DNA from: DASPKT01 sp035626475
GTDB lineage: Bacteria > Pseudomonadota > Alphaproteobacteria > Azospirillales > Azospirillaceae
NCBI GenBank assembly: GCA_035626475.1
Contig: DASPNP010000042.1
Span: 1-43,886 of the forward strand
DNA length: 43,886 nucleotides
Reading direction: 5' to 3'
A model generated the notes under the pieces. It was not told the origin of the DNA. It made no database searches and saw nothing but the letters and a program-made list of their open reading frames with translations. Both the position numbers and the translations under genes were made by a program. How positions within the stretch are numbered: position 1 is the first letter of the stretch; every line of letters begins with the position of its first letter. Positions 1 through 9,533 of this stretch are shown in pieces.

Positions 1-13
1 CGCAAACCGCACC

Positions 14-42
14 TTGAGATCACACGAAACCCTCTGCACGAT
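14..42 (+). promoter_or_regulatory. Candidate sigma-70-type promoter for the initiator tRNA
   Basis: A TTGAGA box at 14-19 and a CACGAT box at 37-42 are separated by exactly 17 bases. The predicted transcription start is near 49, about 14 bases before the mature tRNA 5' end. The -35 box is close to the consensus and the -10 box is a moderate match. The placement in front of a stable RNA gene is the main support. It is a by-eye call. Confidence 0.4.
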
Positions 43-62
43 CCCTCGACCCCAACCACTCA

Positions 63-139
<77 letters not shown>

Positions 140-146
140 AATACAC

Positions 147-180
147 AAACCCCTGAAGCGACATACGCTTCAGGGGTTTT
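147..180 (+). terminator. Rho-independent terminator of the tRNA
   Basis: A 14-bp perfect stem (AAACCCCTGAAGCG at 147-160 with its complement at 166-179) closes a five-base loop. The right arm runs straight into a T-rich tract. It lies 7 bases beyond the tRNA 3' end. The matching A-run on the left arm means it could also stop transcription from the opposite side, where the protease gene ends at 423. Confidence 0.9.
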
Positions 181-422
181 GTCGTTCAGGGGCCGTCGGC
201 ACAGCGGGTCGGGGCCGCCGGCCGCACAATGCACGGCGAGTCTGCCGCGCCTGCGGTGAGCGCCGGGAGCGTGGCCCAGGGGCCCCGCCGGTCAGGCCTG
301 CATGGCGGCTACGCATCCGACGACGCCGGCGCAGCCATGCGCCTTGGCGGCGCGCACCCCGGTCGTCCCGCGACATGCCGCATCAGCGCCGAAGTGCCGG
401 GCGACCGCGGGCCGGGCCGCGC

Positions 423-3400
423 CTATTCCAGCCCAAGCAGCGAGACGCCCGCCAGCACCGTGCCCAGGTCGCCGAAGCCGCCGCCGGTCCACCAGACGGC
501 GTGGCCGGTGGCGGCGTCGCGCAGGAGCGGGTCGTCGCGGCCGTCGCCGTTCAGATCCAGCGCCCCGATGACCGACCAGCCCGGACCCGGGGTGATGAAG
601 TCGCGGAAGCCGTCGGCGCCGCGCAGGGGCTCCCAGAACAGCAGGCGGCCGGTCGCCTCCTCGCGCAGCAGCAGGTCGGCGGCGGCGTCGCCCTGCAAGT
701 CCGCCACGGCCGCTACCCGCCAGCCGGCGGGCAGGGCCAGCAGGTCGATGAAGCCCGACCCCGTCCAGGCATAGAGCGCGCCGGTGCCCGCATCGTGGAA
801 CAGCACCTCGTCGCGCCCCACCCCGTCCAGATCGCCCGTGCCCGCCACCGCGGCTCCCGCCCCCGGCTTGAGGAAGGGCGCCGCCCGGTTGCCGGCGACG
901 TCGTGGAACAGCAGCGTCCCGTCCGTCCCGCGCAGCAGAAGGTCGGGCGCCGCGTCGCCGGTGAAGTCGCCGATCCCCGCCACCCGGTAGGTTCCGAAAT
1001 CCGGCAGGATGCTGAAGCCCTCGGCGCCGCGCGCCGCATCCCACAGGAAGGCGGCGCCGCTGCCCGGCCGGGCCAGCAGCAGCTCCGCCCGCCCGTCGCC
1101 GTTGAAGTCGGCGGCGCCGAGCGCCGTCACCGCGGCCGGGTCGAAGCCGCCGAGATGACGGAACCCCTCGCTCCCCCGCTGCGCTTGCCATGCCATCAGG
1201 CCGCCGTCCGCCAGGCCCAGCAACAAGCCGGGTGCCGGTGCCGCGCCGGCCGCGTCCCCGTCCAGGATGGTGCCGGTCAGGGCCAGGGTCGGCGCCCCGC
1301 CCGCCAGCACCGCGCCCGACGGGGTGGAGAGGCGCAGCGTCAGCGTCTCCGCTCCTTCCCCGGCGCGGTCGTTCAGCAGGGGCACGGTGACGGTCGCGGT
1401 CGTGGCGCCGGCCGGGATGGTCACCAGGGTGGAGACCGGCCGGAAGTCCTTGCCCGCCGTCGCGGTGCCGCCCTCGGTCGCGGCGTGGATCGTGACCGGC
1501 GTGGCGGACGCCTCCGACAGGGTCAGGCTGAAGACCAGCGCCCGCCCGTCCTCCGTCACCGTCGCATCCCCGGCGGAAAGCGTCGGCACCGCGCTGAAGC
1601 GCGGCCCGTCCGTCACCGTGCCCGAGGTGAGGGCGATGGTGTAGCTGCCGGCGGGCCCGTCCTGGAAGGACTGGGCGGCGGCGTAATAGGTGCCGGAGAA
1701 GGCCGGGGTGAAGGTGATGCGGCTGTCGCTGCCGACGCCGCCGTCATCATCCGTCTGGATCAGCGTCCCCGACGGGGCCAGCAGCACCAGGAAGGGATCG
1801 GTCAGCGAACCGCCGCGGCCGCTGGAGCCTTTCATCTCGATGGTGACGGTGACCCCGCCCGTCAGATCCATCCGGTACCAGTCGCGGTCGCCCACGGTTT
1901 CGATGGCGGCGGCGAAGGATTGGCCGGGACTCAGGGTCGCCGTGGTGCCGGCGCCGGCCGGCGGGTCGAACCCCAGCGGCGGGGCGCCCGCCGCGCCGTC
2001 GTCATCGTCCGCGATCACCCCCCGCGCCCGCAGCGCGCCGCCCGGTACGGCCAGCCCCTGCGCGCCGTCGATCAGCAGGAAGAACTCCTCCTCCCCCTCC
2101 GCCGCCGCGTCCTGGACCAGGGTGACCGGCACCAAGGCTGCGACCTCGCCCGGCGCCAGGGTCAGCGTGCCGGAGACGGGCTGGAAATCCTCTCCCGCCC
2201 GGGCGGTCCCCGCCACCGTCCGGTAGCTCAGAATCACCGGCGCGGCGGAGGGCTGGGTCAGCGCCACGGTGAACAGGATCGTATGGCCGAAGGCGCCGCC
2301 AACCACCCGCTCCGTCCCCTCCACCGCCCTGACGCTGCTGAGCGTCAGGCTGGGCGCCGACGGCACCGCGACGAGGTCGAGCGTGCCGTCGGTGAAGGCC
2401 AGCCGCTCCACCCCGGTCAGCTGGTCGGTTCCCTCGGTTCCGCCCGTGTCGCGCACGCGCCAGCCCGCCCCCTCCGCCGTGATCTCGTAGCGGCCGCGCG
2501 GACCCCCATAGGCGGCGACGTCCACGCCGCCGCCGCCCTCGATCCGGTCGTCGCCGGCGCCGCCCTGCAGACGGTTGGGCAGTTCGTTGCCGGTGATCGT
2601 GTCATTGAGGCCGGTGCCGACGGCGTTCTCGATCCAGGTCCCGTAGGCGATGGCGACGTTGCCGGTCAGGCCGTTCACGTCGGAGAAGGCGCCGGGCCGC
2701 AGATCGATGCGTGCCGGCGCGGTGCCGCCCGACAGGTCCAGCGCGTCGGCCCCGCCCGCGTCCCAGATCGCCACCACCGGTTCGGGGTTGGCGGCGAAAT
2801 CCAGGGCGGCGCGGCCGGCGGTGGCGTTGTAGCCGTAAACCGTGGCGCCCGCCCGGGTCGTCAGGTCGGGCCCGTAGAGGCGCTGCGCCGAGGCGATGTC
2901 GTGCAGCAGCGGCATGGAGCCGAAGCGCTCCTGCGTCACCACATGGTCGGCGCCGGTCGATACCGCCCCGAAATAGGACATGGTCGAGTATTGCTTGCTG
3001 TCCTGGCGGTACTCGGCATATTCGCCGTAGGTGATGACCGGGCCGCCATTGCTGTTGTTGTACTCGCCCGGATGCGCCAGGCCCAGCGCATGGCCGATCT
3101 CGTGGACCAGCACGTGGAGCCCGAAATCGCCCAGCTCCAGGCGGGAATTGTTGGGCCGGAGGATCTGCACCCAGACGTCGCCGCCCCGCCCCTCGCCGGG
3201 GAAGGAGGCGTAGGCGTGGAAGGTCACCTGGTTGGTCAGGTTGCCGAACTGGATCTCGCCCCCCTCCCGCTCCACGAACGAGAGGGCGATGACGTCGTCC
3301 CACAGCGTCATGGCGGAGCGGGCGGCGACGCGCTGCGCCGGCCCGAAGGCCTGGAACAGGGTGCTCTCCACACCGTAGCCGGGGGCGGGCGCCGTCTCGC

Positions 3401-3578
3401 GGAAGGCATAGCCGATGACCGGCTGGGTCCATTGCGCGCCGGGCCGCAGCAGGTTGCCGACCACCAGCTCGGGGGCCAGATCGGGCTTCCCGGCGACGTT
3501 GGACGTCCCGGGCGGGTCCGCGGCCGCCGGGGCGCCGGTGCAGAGGGGGCAGGAGCAGAGCGCCGCGATGTGGGTCAT
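423..3578 (-). CDS. Serralysin-type (M10B) secreted zinc metalloprotease with Calx-beta, PPC and VCBS/FG-GAP repeats
   Basis: The protein has 1051 residues. The zinc motif HEIGHALGLAHP is at residues 159-170 (His159, Glu160, His163, His169) and the Met-turn YSTMSYF has Met200. This gives an M10B peptidase fold. A short Ca-binding RTX stretch (GGAGDDRIEGGGG) follows near residue 345. Next come a Calx-beta domain, a PPC-like domain, a second Calx-beta domain, and C-terminal VCBS/FG-GAP repeats with DFNGDGR- and DLNGDGR-type loops. Typical serralysins have about 470 residues, so this is a large modular version. There is no Sec signal peptide, and family knowledge predicts type I secretion, but no T1SS genes are in the window. 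The N terminus has an odd CSCPLC cluster (residues 8-13). The last residue is encoded next to a TAG stop at 423-425. Confidence 0.9.
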   Translation of the reverse strand: MTHIAALCSCPLCTGAPAAADPPGTSNVAGKPDLAPELVVGNLLRPGAQWTQPVIGYAFRETAPAPGYGVESTLFQAFGPAQRVAARSAMTLWDDVIALSFVEREGGEIQFGNLTNQVTFHAYASFPGEGRGGDVWVQILRPNNSRLELGDFGLHVLVHEIGHALGLAHPGEYNNSNGGPVITYGEYAEYRQDSKQYSTMSYFGAVSTGADHVVTQERFGSMPLLHDIASAQRLYGPDLTTRAGATVYGYNATAGRAALDFAANPEPVVAIWDAGGADALDLSGGTAPARIDLRPGAFSDVNGLTGNVAIAYGTWIENAVGTGLNDTITGNELPNRLQGGAGDDRIEGGGGVDVAAYGGPRGRYEITAEGAGWRVRDTGGTEGTDQLTGVERLAFTDGTLDLVAVPSAPSLTLSSVRAVEGTERVVGGAFGHTILFTVALTQPSAAPVILSYRTVAGTARAGEDFQPVSGTLTLAPGEVAALVPVTLVQDAAAEGEEEFFLLIDGAQGLAVPGGALRARGVIADDDDGAAGAPPLGFDPPAGAGTTATLSPGQSFAAAIETVGDRDWYRMDLTGGVTVTIEMKGSSGRGGSLTDPFLVLLAPSGTLIQTDDDGGVGSDSRITFTPAFSGTYYAAAQSFQDGPAGSYTIALTSGTVTDGPRFSAVPTLSAGDATVTEDGRALVFSLTLSEASATPVTIHAATEGGTATAGKDFRPVSTLVTIPAGATTATVTVPLLNDRAGEGAETLTLRLSTPSGAVLAGGAPTLALTGTILDGDAAGAAPAPGLLLGLADGGLMAWQAQRGSEGFRHLGGFDPAAVTALGAADFNGDGRAELLLARPGSGAAFLWDAARGAEGFSILPDFGTYRVAGIGDFTGDAAPDLLLRGTDGTLLFHDVAGNRAAPFLKPGAGAAVAGTGDLDGVGRDEVLFHDAGTGALYAWTGSGFIDLLALPAGWRVAAVADLQGDAAADLLLREEATGRLLFWEPLRGADGFRDFITPGPGWSVIGALDLNGDGRDDPLLRDAATGHAVWWTGGGFGDLGTVLAGVSLLGLE

Positions 3579-3614
3579 GGCTGGAACTCCAACTGGCAGG
3601 ACATGCCGACTCTA

Positions 3615-3658
3615 CCACGGGTGGCGACGCCCCGCCCATTCGATCGCGCCACCCGTGG
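3615..3658 (-). terminator. Strong hairpin between the LysR gene and the protease gene
   Basis: A perfect 12-bp inverted repeat (CCACGGGTGGCG at 3615-3626, complement at 3647-3658) encloses a 20-base loop. It begins 12 bases after the LysR stop codon on the minus strand and ends about 37 bases before the protease start. There is no T-run, so it may be an intrinsic terminator aided by Rho. It could instead be an operator for the protease gene. Confidence 0.5.
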
Positions 3659-3669
3659 GCGATCTTCCG

Positions 3670-4554
3670 TCAGATGCCGCCATAGGCCAGGAGGTGGTCC
3701 TTCAGGAAGGCCACCCGGGGATGCCGCAGCGCGCCCTTGTCCCAGGCCAAATACAGGCTGTTGCCGGGCGACCCCTCCGGCGGCACCAGGGTGACGAGCC
3801 GGCCCGCCGCGAGGTCGTCGGCGCACAGATAGTCCGGCACCACGGTCCAGCCCGCCCCCAGGCAGGCCAGCCGCCTGACCACCCGCAGATCCGCCACGCA
3901 CACCGCCGCCTGCAGGTCGGGCTCCTCGCCGAAGGCATGGCGGAAGAACTCCCGCGCCAGCGGCAGATCCTCGTCATAGGCCACCGCCGGCAGCGCCCGC
4001 AGCGCCGCGGCCGTTGGCGGCCCATCAAGCCGCCGGGCGATAGGGGGCGCCGCCACCAGCAGCAGCCGCTCGCGCGCCAGTTCCGCGAAGCCGTAACCCC
4101 GCTCGCCCGGATGCGACGCCGTCACCGCGAGGTCGGCCGTGCCGTCGGCCAGCAGCCCGTAGATGCGCTCCCGGTTGCCCGTCAGCAGCCGCACCCGCAG
4201 GCCGAGCGCCGGCAGGCCGGCCAGGGCCGGGGTCACCCGCTCGCCCATGAACTCGGCCGGACCGGCCACATGCACCGTGCCTGACAGCTGCGTCGAGCGG
4301 GCCTTGACCTGGGCCAGGCCGGCCTCCACCGCGTCGAAGGCGCCGCCCAGGGAGCGGGCCAGCTCGTGCGCCACGGCGGTCGGCTCCACGCCGCGCGCCC
4401 GCCGCGTGAACAGCGGCTTCTCCAGCAGCGCCTCCAGCGACTGCACATGCGCCGAGGCGGCGGGCTGGGTGATGCCCAGCCGCTCGGCGGCGCGGGACAG
4501 CGAGCCCGACCGGTAGGCCTCCAGGAAGGTGCGCAACTGCACGAGGTGGCTCAT
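3670..4554 (-). CDS. LysR-family transcriptional regulator
   Basis: The protein has 294 residues, the usual LysR length. The N-terminal winged helix-turn-helix (residues 1-60) shows the classic pattern LRTFLEAYRSGSLSRAAERL followed by GITQPAASAHVQSLEALL. The remainder fits a LysR substrate-binding (type 2 periplasmic) domain. It is divergent from the DJ-1/Hsp31-like gene at 4666, and a palindrome that looks like a LysR operator lies at 4571-4593. The likely role is control of that neighbour and of itself. The inducer cannot be read from the sequence. Confidence 0.92.
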   Translation of the reverse strand: MSHLVQLRTFLEAYRSGSLSRAAERLGITQPAASAHVQSLEALLEKPLFTRRARGVEPTAVAHELARSLGGAFDAVEAGLAQVKARSTQLSGTVHVAGPAEFMGERVTPALAGLPALGLRVRLLTGNRERIYGLLADGTADLAVTASHPGERGYGFAELARERLLLVAAPPIARRLDGPPTAAALRALPAVAYDEDLPLAREFFRHAFGEEPDLQAAVCVADLRVVRRLACLGAGWTVVPDYLCADDLAAGRLVTLVPPEGSPGNSLYLAWDKGALRHPRVAFLKDHLLAYGGI

Positions 4555-4570
4555 GGCGATCCGCTCCAGC

Positions 4571-4593
4571 CATCAGAAAACTTATAGCTGATG
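4571..4593. promoter_or_regulatory. Candidate LysR operator in the divergent promoter
   Basis: Perfect hexamer arms CATCAG (4571-4576) and CTGATG (4588-4593) flank an 11-base AT-rich spacer (AAAACTTATAG). LysR-type regulators classically bind interrupted palindromes containing T-N11-A. This one starts 17 bases upstream of the regulator start and is the most AT-rich part of the 111-bp divergent gap, so it fits both autoregulation and control of the gene at 4666. Confidence 0.55.
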
Positions 4594-4665
4594 GGGTCTA
4601 CGCTGATTTCAAGCCGGGCCGGCGCCGCCCTAACCTCCCGGTACACCCATCGACGGAGAGACATC

Positions 4666-5370
4666 GTGGCCCACAGAATCCTGTTCGTCCTCACCTCCCA
4701 CAGCCGCATCGGCGACACCGGAAAGCCGACCGGGGTCTGGCTGGAGGAACTCGCCGAGCCCTACTGGATGCTCAGGGATGCCGGAGCCGAGGTCACGCTC
4801 GCCTCCATCCGGGGCGGGCAGGTCCCGGTCGATCCCGGTTCCGTCGCCGAGCCCGGCCGCAACGCGGCGCCGGTTGACCGCTTCCTGGCCGATCCGGCCA
4901 CCATGGCCGAACTGTCCGGGACGGTGGCGGTCGAGGGCCTGCGGGCCGGGGATTTCGACGCCGTTTTCCTGCCGGGCGGCCACGGCACCATGTGGGACCT
5001 GCCGGAGAGCCGGGCGCTGGCCGGGCTGCTGTCGGATGCCTGGGCCGGGGGCAGGGTGGTCGCCGCCGTCTGCCACGGCCCGGCCGGCCTGGTGAACGCC
5101 CGCACGCCCGACGGCGCCCCCCTGGTCAGGGGCCGCAGGGTCGCCGCCTTCACCGATGCGGAGGAGGAGGCGGCCGGCCTCGCCCAAGCCGTGCCCTTCC
5201 TGCTGGAGACCCGCCTGCGGGAGCTGGGGGCCGAGCTGGTAACGGTGCCGAACTGGCAGCCCAACGCGGTGCGCGACGGCGCCCTCGTCACAGGCCAGAA
5301 CCCCGCCTCGTCGGCCGGCGTCGCCCGCCTGATGCTGGAGACGTTGGGCGCGGGCGGTACCGGGGGCTGA
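4666..5370 (+). CDS. DJ-1/PfpI superfamily protein, Hsp31 (glyoxalase III / holdase) type
   Basis: I start at GTG 4666, which follows GGAGAG at a good distance. An in-frame ATG at 4591 overlaps the putative operator. The resulting 234-aa protein matches the Hsp31 group: GVWLEE (a likely catalytic Glu near residue 27), GGHGTMWD (residues 104-111), and the nucleophile elbow AVCHGPAG with Cys136-His137. The tail TGQNPAS is also typical. Known relatives convert methylglyoxal to lactate without glutathione or act as stress chaperones in the cytoplasm. The divergent LysR gene is the probable regulator, which suggests induction by reactive carbonyls or a related stress. The exact substrate is inferred only from the family. 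Confidence 0.87.
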   Translation: MAHRILFVLTSHSRIGDTGKPTGVWLEELAEPYWMLRDAGAEVTLASIRGGQVPVDPGSVAEPGRNAAPVDRFLADPATMAELSGTVAVEGLRAGDFDAVFLPGGHGTMWDLPESRALAGLLSDAWAGGRVVAAVCHGPAGLVNARTPDGAPLVRGRRVAAFTDAEEEAAGLAQAVPFLLETRLRELGAELVTVPNWQPNAVRDGALVTGQNPASSAGVARLMLETLGAGGTGG

Positions 5371-5391
5371 CCCCGTGGCGCGGTCCCCGCC

Positions 5392-5673
5392 TCAGGGCAG
5401 CCGCATGCGCAGCGCCTGGAAGGCCTCGGGCGAGAGGCCTTCCGCCTCGGCGAAGGACACCGCCAGGGTCTCGTCGGCCATGATGAAGTCCAGGGCGCCG
5501 CCGAGGAAGGCCGGATCGGCCAGCCGCGCCTGCAGGTCGGCCTGCGAGCAGCCGGTCACGGCCACGAACCGGGACAGCATGTCCTCGTCGCCGGCGATGA
5601 AGGCCACCGCCCTCAGGGCGACGATTTCGGGATCGGCCGGCGGCTTCGACGATGTCTTCTTGAACAGGCTCAC
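5392..5673 (-). CDS. DUF3572 family small protein
   Basis: The GTG start at 5673 is preceded by a clear GGGAGGAG ribosome site. The 93-aa product has the family features PEIVALRAVAFIAGDED near the N terminus, then DPAFLGGALDFIMADE and a C-terminal helix. DUF3572 proteins are small alphaproteobacterial proteins of about 90 residues with no known function. It ends 21 bases from the Hsp31-like gene in tail-to-tail orientation and starts 20 bases after the ABC permease stop, so it is probably the last gene of the exporter operon. Confidence 0.85.
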   Translation of the reverse strand: MSLFKKTSSKPPADPEIVALRAVAFIAGDEDMLSRFVAVTGCSQADLQARLADPAFLGGALDFIMADETLAVSFAEAEGLSPEAFQALRMRLP

Positions 5674-5693
5674 GCCGCTCCTCCCTGTCCCGC

Positions 5694-6466
5694 TCACGCC
5701 TTGAGGCGGTAGCCGGTCCTGAATATCCACCAGATCGCCACCAGGCAGGCGGCGAGCATCACGCCCGTGGCGGCCAGGCTGGCGCCGAATGCCACGTCGC
5801 CGGTCCCGAAGAAGGTCCAGCGGAAGCCGCTGACCAGGTAGGCGACGGGGTTGAACAAGGCCACGGTGCGCCAGGGCTCGGGCAGCATGTCCAGCGAGTA
5901 GAAGGTGCCGCCCAGGAAGGTGAGGGGTGTCACGACCAGCATGGGCACGACCTGCAGCTGCTCGAACCCCTTGGCCCAGATGCCCAGGACGAAGCCGAAC
6001 AGGCAGAAGGTGGCGGCGACCGTCAGCAGGTAGGCCAGCATCAGGATGGGATGCTCGATCCGCACGTCGACGAACAGGTGGGCCGTCAGCAGGATGGTGA
6101 GGGCGACGATGGTGGATTTGGTGGCGGCCGCCCCGACATAGCCCAGCACCGTCTCGAAGGGGGAGAGCGGCGCCGACAGCGGCTCGTAGATCGTGCCGGT
6201 GAAGCGGGGCATGTGGATGCCGAAGGCGGCGTTGAAGATGCTCTCGTTCAGCAGCGACAGCATCATCAGGCCCGGCACGATGAAGCTGCCGTAATCGACC
6301 CCGCCCACCCCGCCCATGCGCGGCCCCACCGCCGCGCCGAAGACGATGAAGTAGAGCGCGGTGGTGATCACCGGCACGGCCAGCCCGGTCCACAGCGTGC
6401 GCCGGAAGCGGTGCATCTCGAACCGGTAGATCGCCCAGACGCCGCGGGCGTTGAAGATGCCGGGGC

Positions 6467-6470
<4 letters not shown>
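5694..6470 (-). CDS. yadH: ABC-2 type transporter permease (YadH-like)
   Basis: This 258-aa membrane protein has six predicted hydrophobic segments and the ABC-2 permease signature near its end (LTFLGGTFYSLDMLPEPW, then FNPVAYLVSGFR). Length and sequence pattern match the YadH group closely (about 256 residues). The start at 6470 overlaps the ATPase stop by four bases (ATGA), so the two are translationally coupled and form one exporter. In this family the substrate is not firmly established; lipid, polysaccharide or drug export are all possible. Expression probably comes from upstream of the ATPase gene. Confidence 0.88.
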
Positions 6471-7396
<926 letters not shown>

Positions 7397-7684
7397 GGCC
7401 GCACTCCTCCGCATGACACGCGCCGCTGCTGGTACCCCGCCGGCGCGGCGCAGTCTAGTCGGACGATCGGCGCCGGGAGAAGCCCGCGCCGTGATCCGGT
7501 GGCTGTCCGTCCAGGTGGAGCGCGGCGCGGCGCGATGGAAAAACCGTAAGCCGGACAAGGCCATCGGGCGCGTATGGAGAGGGTTTGCGGTCGCCGTTGC
7601 TGACTCCCGTCCGGTTCCTTAGAGTGGCGGGCAATGGAGGCGGCGCCCGCGAAAATGGCCCGCCCGGCCGCAGGGAGGCGCCCG

Positions 7685-9427
7685 ATGTCGATGGCTACCG
7701 TTTCCGAGGAACCCGCGCGCATTTCCGCCGGCGCGGCAGCCGCCGCCGAGCGGCGCTGGCTCGCGCACTACCCGCCGGGCGTGCCCGCCGACATCGACCA
7801 TTCCATCTATGCCAGCGTCCCGGCGCTGCTGGAGGAGAGCTTCGCCAAGTACCGCGATCTCCCCGCCTATGTCTGCATGGGCCGCAAGATGAGCTTCGGC
7901 GAGCTGGACCAGCTCTCCCAGGCCATGGGCGCTTGGCTGCAGTCGCGCGGCTTGAAGCGCGGCGACCGGGTCGCGGTCATGCTGCCGAACCTGCTGCAGT
8001 TCCCGGTGGCGAGTTCGGCCGTGCTGCGGGCGGGGTTCATCGCCGTCAACGTCAACCCGCTCTACACCGCCCGCGAGCTGGAGCACCAGCTGGCGGACTC
8101 CGGCGCCAAGGCCATCATCGTGCTGGAGAACTTCGCGGCGACGCTGGAGCAGGTGATCGGCCGCACCCGGGTGGAGCATGTGGTGGTCGCCAGCGCCGGC
8201 GACCTGCTGGGCTTCCCCAAGGGCGCGGTGGTGAACTACGCCGTGCGCCGCATCCGCAAGGCGGTCCCGGCTTTCAAGCTCCCGGGCCATGTGAAGTTCA
8301 ACGACGCACTGGCCCAGGGCCGGCGGCTGACGATGGCCCGGCCGGACCTGACGCCCGACGACATCGCCGTGCTGCAGTACACCGGCGGCACGACCGGCGT
8401 CAGCAAGGGTGCGGTGCTGCTGCACCGGACCATCATCTCCAACCTGCTCTCCTCCGAAGCGTGGAGCCAGCCGGGGCTGGCGCGGCGGCCGGTCAGCGGG
8501 CAGATGGTCGTGGTCTGCGCCCTGCCGCTCTACCACGTCTTCGCCTTCATCACCTGCGGCCTGCTGGGCATGCGGACGGGCGCGCTGAACATCCTGATCC
8601 CCAACCCGCGCGACATGAAGGCGACGATCCAGGCGCTGAAGCCCTACCGCTTCAACACCTTCCCGGCGGTGAACACGCTGTTCAACGGCCTCGCCAACCA
8701 TCCCGACTTCGCCAAGCTGGATTTCAGCGGCCTGCTGATCTCCAACGGCGGCGGCATGGCGGTGCAGGAGGCGGTGGCCAAGCGCTGGCTGGAGGTGACG
8801 GGCTGCCCGATCGTCGAGGGCTACGGCCTGTCGGAGACCTGCTCGGGCGTGGTCTGCAACCGCACCGACTCCGAGGCCTATACCGGCACCATCGGCATGC
8901 CGCTGCCGAACGTCGAAATCCGCATCCTGGACGATGACGGCAACGAGGTGCCGCTGGGCCAGCCCGGCGAGATCGCCATCCGCGGGCCGCAGGTCATGGC
9001 CGGCTACTGGCAGCGCCCCGACGAGACCGAGAAGGTCATGACGCCGGACGGCTTCTTCAAGTCGGGCGACGTCGGCGTGATGGACGAGCGCGGCTACATC
9101 AAGGTGGTGGACCGCAAGAAGGACATGATCCTGGTCTCGGGCTTCAACGTCTATCCGAACGAGGTCGAGTCGGTCGCGGTCATGCATCCGGGGGTGCTGG
9201 AATGCGCCGCCATCGGCGTGCCGGACGCCGGCAGCGGCGAGGCGGTGAAGCTGTTCGTCGTGCGCCGCGACCCCGGCCTCACCGCCGAGGAGCTCATGAA
9301 GTACTGCGCGGAGAACCTGACCGGCTACAAGCGCCCGCGCCTGGTCGAGTTCCGCGACGAGCTGCCCAAGACCAATGTCGGCAAGATTCTGCGCCGCCAG
9401 CTGCGCGACGGGGCGCCGGCGGCTTGA
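7685..9427 (+). CDS. fadD: Long-chain fatty acid-CoA ligase
   Basis: The start at ATG 7685 has a strong AGGGAGG six bases upstream; an in-frame ATG at 7634 has no such site. The 580-aa protein belongs to the ANL adenylate-forming superfamily. It has the P-loop YTGGTTGVSKGA, the motif GYGLSETC, and the hinge/A8 region GYIKVVDRKKDMI followed by GFNVYPNEVE. The A10 lysine lies in PKTNVGKILRR. These features and the length match FadD. It activates fatty acids to acyl-CoA at the inner membrane for beta-oxidation or lipid synthesis. A dispersed palindrome follows the stop codon, and a phasin-like gene lies tail-to-tail beyond it. Confidence 0.93.
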   Translation: MSMATVSEEPARISAGAAAAAERRWLAHYPPGVPADIDHSIYASVPALLEESFAKYRDLPAYVCMGRKMSFGELDQLSQAMGAWLQSRGLKRGDRVAVMLPNLLQFPVASSAVLRAGFIAVNVNPLYTARELEHQLADSGAKAIIVLENFAATLEQVIGRTRVEHVVVASAGDLLGFPKGAVVNYAVRRIRKAVPAFKLPGHVKFNDALAQGRRLTMARPDLTPDDIAVLQYTGGTTGVSKGAVLLHRTIISNLLSSEAWSQPGLARRPVSGQMVVVCALPLYHVFAFITCGLLGMRTGALNILIPNPRDMKATIQALKPYRFNTFPAVNTLFNGLANHPDFAKLDFSGLLISNGGGMAVQEAVAKRWLEVTGCPIVEGYGLSETCSGVVCNRTDSEAYTGTIGMPLPNVEIRILDDDGNEVPLGQPGEIAIRGPQVMAGYWQRPDETEKVMTPDGFFKSGDVGVMDERGYIKVVDRKKDMILVSGFNVYPNEVESVAVMHPGVLECAAIGVPDAGSGEAVKLFVVRRDPGLTAEELMKYCAENLTGYKRPRLVEFRDELPKTNVGKILRRQLRDGAPAA

Positions 9428-9436
9428 ACGATACAC

Positions 9437-9512
9437 AGGTCGCATGAAGGCGGAACCGTAATGCGGCAGGCTCCAGCCGGGGCATCGCATTGCGCTCCGC
9501 TCCATGCGACCT
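9437..9512. repeat. Dispersed palindromic intergenic element, copy 1
   Basis: Outer arms AGGTCGCATG (9437-9446) and CATGCGACCT (9503-9512) are perfectly complementary. The interior includes AACCGTAATGCG and CATCGCATTGCGCTCC. A second copy with the same core lies at 36071-36150. It fills the convergent gap between fadD and the phasin-like gene and begins 10 bases after the fadD stop. No ORF or target-site duplication is visible. It is probably REP/MITE-like and may act as a two-way terminator. Confidence 0.8.
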
Positions 9513-9533
9513 ACGGCATGCAGGGAGCGCCGC

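Noticed and set aside
181..422. Small gene between the tRNA terminator and the protease
   Set aside because: Short frames on both strands have no ribosome site and look like extensions of shadow frames; I see nothing functional.
375..3794. Very long open frame (1139 aa) on the plus strand across the protease gene
   Set aside because: It is antisense to a clear metalloprotease with zinc motif. Its composition is Arg/Gly/Ala-rich without any family motif, as expected for a GC-rich shadow frame.
5355..5380. Terminator between the Hsp31-like gene and the DUF3572 gene
   Set aside because: Only a 5-bp CGGGG/CCCCG stem is possible, with no T-run.
7619..9505. 628-aa open frame antisense to fadD
   Set aside because: His/Asp/Gln-rich text with no domain pattern; it mirrors the GC-skewed codons of fadD and includes the repeat at 9437.
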